Below, piece by piece: positions 61,940 through 64,000 of a stretch of 64,000 bases of DNA. The notes under the pieces were generated by a model that worked only from the letters and a program-made list of their open reading frames with translations, made no database searches and was not told the origin of the DNA. Within the stretch, counting starts at the first letter, position 1. Every line of letters starts with the position of its first letter. The stretch comes from Streptomyces polyasparticus. GTDB taxonomy: Bacteria; Actinomycetota; Actinomycetes; Streptomycetales; Streptomycetaceae. The position numbers were made by a program, and so were the translations under genes. The stretch spans positions 1 through 64,000 of the forward strand of contig NZ_JACTVJ010000031.1 in NCBI RefSeq assembly GCF_014493765.1, given 5' to 3'.

Positions 61940-62347
61940 ATGGCCAAGTACCTGCTTCTCAAGCACTACCGCGGCGCCCCGGCAGCGGTGAACGACGTAC
62001 CGATGGACCAGTGGACGCCCGAGGAGATCTCGGCGCACCTGCAGTTCATGACCGATTTCGCGGCCCGTCTGGAGAAGACCGGCGAGTTCGTCGACGGTCA
62101 GGCGCTCGCCGAGGAGGGGACCTGGGTCCGGTACGACGGCGAGGGCCGGCCGCCCGTCACCGACGGCCCGTTCGCCGAGACCAAGGACCTCATCGCGGGC
62201 TGGATGGTGATCGACGTGGACAGCTACGAGCGCGCCGTGGAGCTGGCCGGAGAGCTGTCGGCCGCCCCGGGCGCGGGCGGGAAGCCGATCCACGAGTGGC
62301 TGGAGCTGCGCCCGTTCTACGGCGTGCGGCCGACCATTACGGAGTGA
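61940..62347 (+). CDS. YciI / DGPF family protein
   Basis: A 135-aa ferredoxin-like (YciI) protein with 'AKYLLLKHYRGAPAAV', 'DFAARLEKTGEFVDGQALAE' and the diagnostic 'PPVTDGPFAETKDLIAGW' (DGPF motif). Such proteins are almost always encoded next to ECF42 sigma factors, as here with a 4-bp gap, and are thought to help that sigma factor respond to oxidative or antibiotic stress. The ATG has GAGGAGA upstream. Confidence 0.93.
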   Translation: MAKYLLLKHYRGAPAAVNDVPMDQWTPEEISAHLQFMTDFAARLEKTGEFVDGQALAEEGTWVRYDGEGRPPVTDGPFAETKDLIAGWMVIDVDSYERAVELAGELSAAPGAGGKPIHEWLELRPFYGVRPTITE

Positions 62348-62351
62348 GCGC

Positions 62352-63632
62352 GTGCCGTCAGGGAGTGAGCGAGCTCCTTCCCGGAGTGAGCGTGCGGTGG
62401 ACGAACTGCTCCTGAGGGACCTCACCCCGGGTGTGCTCGCCGTCCTCGTCCGCCGAGGAGCCGATTTCGCGGCGGCCGAGGACGCCGTGCAGGACGCGCT
62501 CGTCGAGGCCGTCCGGGTGTGGCCGGCCGACCCTCCGCGCGACGCGAAGGGCTGGCTGGTCACCGTGGCCTGGCGCAAGTTCCTCGACGCGACCCGGGCG
62601 GACGCGGCACGGCGCCGGCGCGAGGACCGCGTCGAGGAGGAGCCGGCGCCCGGGCCCGCGCCCGCGGTGGACGACACCCTCCAGCTCTACTTCCTGTGCG
62701 CGCACCCGTCCCTGACGCCTTCGTCCGCGGTCGCGCTCACGCTGCGCGCGGTCGGCGGGCTCACCACGCGCCAGATCGCCGAGGCCTATCTCGTGCCCGA
62801 GGCGACCATGGCCCAGGGGGTACCTCCCACGCCCTTAAGGCAGTGGGGGAGCATCAGCCGGGCCAAACGCACCGTCTCCGGCGTCCGCTTCGAGCAGCCC
62901 GGCGATGTCTCCACCGTCCTGCGCGTCCTCTACCTCGTCTTCAACGAGGGCTACTCCGGCGACGTCGACCTCGCGGCCGAAGCGATCCGCCTCACCCGCC
63001 AACTCGCCACCGTGATCGACCATCCCGAGGTCGCGGGCCTGTTCGCCCTGATGCTGCTCCACCACGCGCGCCGCGCCGCCCGTACGGCACCCGACGGCGG
63101 CCTCGTACCGCTGGCAGAACAGGACCGGGGCCGCTGGGACACCCGTCTGATCGCCGAGGGCGTGGCCATCCTGCAGGCGGCGCTGGCCCGCGACCGTCTT
63201 GGCGAGTTCCAGGCGCAGGCAGCGATCGCCGCCCTGCACGCGGACGCGCCCGCCGCCGAGGAGACGGACTGGGTGCAGATCGTGGAGTGGTACGACGAGC
63301 TCGTCCGCCTCACCGACAACCCCGTCGTCCGCCTCAACCGGGCCGTCGCCCTCGGCGAGGCCGACGGCCCGCAGGCGGGCCTCGCCGCCCTCGCCACCGT
63401 GGACCCCACCCTGCCCCGCCACACGGCGGCGACGGCCTACCTCCACGAACGCGCGGGCGACCCGACGACGGCGGCCCGCCTGTACACGGAGGCCGCAGCC
63501 AAGGCGTCCAACCTGGCGGAACGCACTCATCTGACGCGGCAGGCGGCGCGGTTGAATGCGGGCGGCGGGGGGTCGCGTGCGCGGGGCGCGGGGGGTGCGG
63601 GGCCGCGCACGCGGGACGCGGCACCGGACTGA
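62352..63632 (+). CDS. ECF42-type RNA polymerase sigma factor with 12-aa insertion in region 4
   Basis: A 426-aa ECF sigma factor. Region 2 is at ~20-80 (DFAAAEDAVQDALVEAVRVW, GWLVTVAWRKFLDATRADAA), region 4 at ~125-175 and a large C-terminal TPR-like domain (~180-400; YLVFNEGYSGDVDLAAEAIR, NPVVRLNRAVALGEADGPQA), the ECF42 layout that replaces an anti-sigma factor. In region 4.2 the expected 'VPEATMAQRISRAKRT' is split by GVPPTPLRQWGS (62817-62852), so promoter recognition may be impaired. It pairs with the DGPF gene upstream. GTG at 62397 is an alternative start. Confidence 0.88.
   Translation: MPSGSERAPSRSERAVDELLLRDLTPGVLAVLVRRGADFAAAEDAVQDALVEAVRVWPADPPRDAKGWLVTVAWRKFLDATRADAARRRREDRVEEEPAPGPAPAVDDTLQLYFLCAHPSLTPSSAVALTLRAVGGLTTRQIAEAYLVPEATMAQGVPPTPLRQWGSISRAKRTVSGVRFEQPGDVSTVLRVLYLVFNEGYSGDVDLAAEAIRLTRQLATVIDHPEVAGLFALMLLHHARRAARTAPDGGLVPLAEQDRGRWDTRLIAEGVAILQAALARDRLGEFQAQAAIAALHADAPAAEETDWVQIVEWYDELVRLTDNPVVRLNRAVALGEADGPQAGLAALATVDPTLPRHTAATAYLHERAGDPTTAARLYTEAAAKASNLAERTHLTRQAARLNAGGGGSRARGAGGAGPRTRDAAPD
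62817..62852. repeat. 36-nt palindromic insertion inside sigma factor gene
   Basis: The segment GGGGTACCTCCCACGCCCTT and following bases to GTGGGGGAGC has arms CTCCCAC-GCC and GGC-A-GTGGGGGAG around TTAA-containing centre. It interrupts an otherwise family-like reading frame exactly by 12 codons, so it looks like a small mobile or amplifying palindromic element. Confidence 0.7.
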
Positions 63633-63674
63633 CCGCGCCGGTGCGGGCGCAGCGCCTTGGCTAGGGTCGCCGCC

Positions 63675-64000
63675 ATGGCCGATCTCTCGTATCTCACCGC
63701 GGTCCGCGACTCGTACGACACCGTCGCCGCAAGCTACTTCGAGCAGGTCAAGCCCCCGCAGGAGCTGGACCCGCTGACGCGGGGGATGCTGAACGTCTTC
63801 GCGGAGACGGTGCGGACCGACGGCCTCGGACCCGTCGCCGACGTGGGATGCGGGCCCGGCAAGGTGACCGCGTACCTCGCCGAACGCCGGGTGCCTGCCT
63901 TCGGTATCGACCTCTCGCCGGCGATGGTCGCGCTGGCCCGGAGTGCCTACCCCGAGCTTCGCTTCGATGTCGGCTCCATGACGTCGCTGCCCCTCGCGGA
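63675..64000 (+). CDS. class I SAM-dependent methyltransferase (partial)
   Basis: The first 108 codons of a methyltransferase that runs off the window. The start [20 protein letters not shown] is typical, and motif I '[15 protein letters not shown]' binds S-adenosylmethionine; '[13 protein letters not shown]' and '[12 protein letters not shown]' follow in order. The substrate is unknown. It has its own short upstream gap (42 bp) after the sigma factor gene. Confidence 0.85.
   Translation, partial: MADLSYLTAVRDSYDTVAASYFEQVKPPQELDPLTRGMLNVFAETVRTDGLGPVADVGCGPGKVTAYLAERRVPAFGIDLSPAMVALARSAYPELRFDVGSMTSLPLA

Noticed and set aside
62817-62852. Insertion sequence
   Set aside because: Only 36 nt with no transposase or target duplication seen; a small palindromic repeat fits better.

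Overview
The window is very GC-rich, uses codons ending almost only in G or C, starts many genes with GTG or TTG, and carries typical actinomycete families: an AfsR/SARP regulator, Scr1/DUF397 pairs, FO synthase for coenzyme F420, an ECF42-type sigma factor with a DGPF protein, and LamG proteins. It is most likely a stretch of a Streptomyces (or close relative) chromosome. No rRNA or tRNA gene was seen.

Layout. 0-9.8 kb: small transport/regulator units, mostly divergent pairs (MFS + MarR, amino acid permease, SDR with divergent MerR, GlxA-type AraC regulator with divergent MFS, azoreductase with divergent F420-reductase-like protein). 9.8-15.4 kb: a secreted PHP-domain metallohydrolase, an F420-dependent luciferase-like oxidoreductase and FO synthase (fbiC). 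15.4-21.3 kb: a small secreted protein, a LysR-controlled NmrA/SnoaL pair, a 5'-truncated LamG gene and a secreted tyrosine phosphatase.

21.70-31.01 kb: a 9.3-kb integrated mobile element that splits an ADP-ribosylglycohydrolase gene. A large serine integrase lies next to the right end. The ends carry the two halves of a long imperfect inverted repeat that rebuild a symmetric attP, and exact excision at a shared TTCA core would rejoin the host gene in frame (370 codons). Inside are a DUF6879/Scr1-type regulator module, several small overlapping genes, a second resolvase-type serine recombinase with box-like repeats upstream, and a possible replication module with a repeat-dense intergenic region. 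No transfer gene was recognised.

31.9-43.6 kb: secreted protein, sodium:solute symporter, SDR and a divergent dimeric alpha/beta-barrel-like protein sharing a palindromic operator, Scr1/DUF397 pair, GPP34 protein, a very long D,D-carboxypeptidase with an acidic repeat-rich cytoplasmic tail, MerR-GyrI regulator, small phosphatase, DUF1304. 43.7-52.9 kb: ABC-F protein, winged-helix (HTH_42) protein, GNAT/FemAB-like acyltransferase, DegT-type PLP enzyme and a SARP regulator with an apparent 1-nt frameshift near its end. 53-56.8 kb: an operon of response regulator, sensor kinase and EEP-family phosphoesterase, divergent from a VanY-like lipoprotein. 57-61.8 kb: a four-gene sugar ABC importer of the YtfQRT-YjfF type with a palindromic operator candidate. 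61.9-63.6 kb: DGPF/YciI protein and ECF42 sigma factor interrupted in region 4 by a 36-nt palindromic in-frame insertion. The window ends inside a methyltransferase gene.

A recurrent trait is short tandem repeats (15-39 bp units) at gene ends, in promoters and once inside a transporter gene.
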